Of a DNA stretch of 64,000 nucleotides, positions 64,000-64,000 are shown one piece after another. A model generated the notes under the pieces. That model was not told the origin of the DNA. It did no database searches and worked only from the letters and a program-made list of their open reading frames with translations. The position numbers and the translations under genes were made by a program. Source of the DNA: Fimbriimonadaceae bacterium (lineage in GTDB: Bacteria > Armatimonadota > Fimbriimonadia > Fimbriimonadales > Fimbriimonadaceae); contig JAHCHO010000003.1 of assembly GCA_026129685.1 (NCBI GenBank), positions 414,251 to 478,250 of the forward strand. Reading direction: 5' to 3'. How positions within the stretch are numbered: position 1 is the stretch's first letter; each line of letters starts with the position of its first letter.

Positions 64000-64000
64000 A

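Noticed and set aside
1..64000. CRISPR arrays, tRNA or rRNA genes, insertion sequences, prophage genes
   Set aside because: I saw no regularly spaced repeats, no cloverleaf-like intergenic segment, and no transposase, integrase or phage structural gene; intergenic spaces are all below about 260 bases. A tRNAscan and CRISPR finder run would settle it.

Overview
The window is GC-rich, densely packed bacterial chromosome: about 53 protein genes on both strands, no intergenic stretch over about 260 bases, and no rRNA, tRNA, CRISPR, phage or IS element that I could find. Several things fit a member of the Armatimonadota (Fimbriimonadia-like): a giant SBBP/Ig-like secreted protein ending in dockerin-type repeats, a DUF6785-type membrane protein, PadR plus permease-prefix pair, TAT-secreted Gfo/Idh/MocA enzymes with sugar isomerase partners, and a flagellar operon with the small TIGR02530-type protein. 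This placement is inference from gene content, not from a marker-gene tree.

Layout. 1-4.1 kb: PadR regulator and membrane partner, orphan HipB-like antitoxin, TrpB2, exported protein. 4.1-10.1 kb (minus strand): exported protein, M14 metallopeptidase, WD40-like protein, a frameshifted gene of different composition, DUF2917 protein. 10.2-14.3 kb: MocR-type regulator, a small unknown gene coupled to a frameshifted lipoprotein gene, tsaD, DUF433. 14.4-18.5 kb: ABC exporter, unknown gene, HerA-like ATPase. 18.5-23.3 kb: UbiB-like kinase, HdeD, DUF1269, DoxX, with a divergent AraC-family regulator (looks like a stress module). 23.3-26.4 kb: 2-hydroxyacid dehydrogenase divergent from a DNA-repair row (Cdd1-type HhH protein, ruvA, ruvB). 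26.5-31.2 kb: 1326-residue secreted protein and a coiled-coil protein. 31.3-35.0 kb: fliK-flgD-TIGR02530-flgE. 35.1-38.9 kb: tyrA-aroA-cmk-dapA. 38.9-43.5 kb: two exported proteins and a sigma-70 factor. 43.7-52.6 kb: a minus-strand row of CE2-like esterase, hybrid histidine kinase, toroid-fold exported protein, DUF6785 transporter-like protein and CPBP protease. 52.6-63.9 kb: zinc alcohol dehydrogenase, two Gfo/Idh/MocA enzymes, parB, NlpC/P60, MASE1 kinase, sugar isomerase-like protein, Cys-less rhodanese-methyltransferase, Cys-less class V PLP enzyme, polysaccharide deacetylase, and a cut-off gene end.

Most striking: (1) many genes carry a -10 hexamer only 6-9 bases before the start codon, implying widespread leaderless transcription; (2) a perfect 16-base palindrome fills the space between a consensus -35 and -10 ahead of the Cdd1-ruvA-ruvB row and is a candidate SOS operator of unfamiliar sequence; (3) a 13-bp exact tandem duplication splits one gene, and a second gene nearby is frameshifted at a 4-bp repeat; (4) a 13-bp inverted repeat sits between the doxX and araC-type genes.
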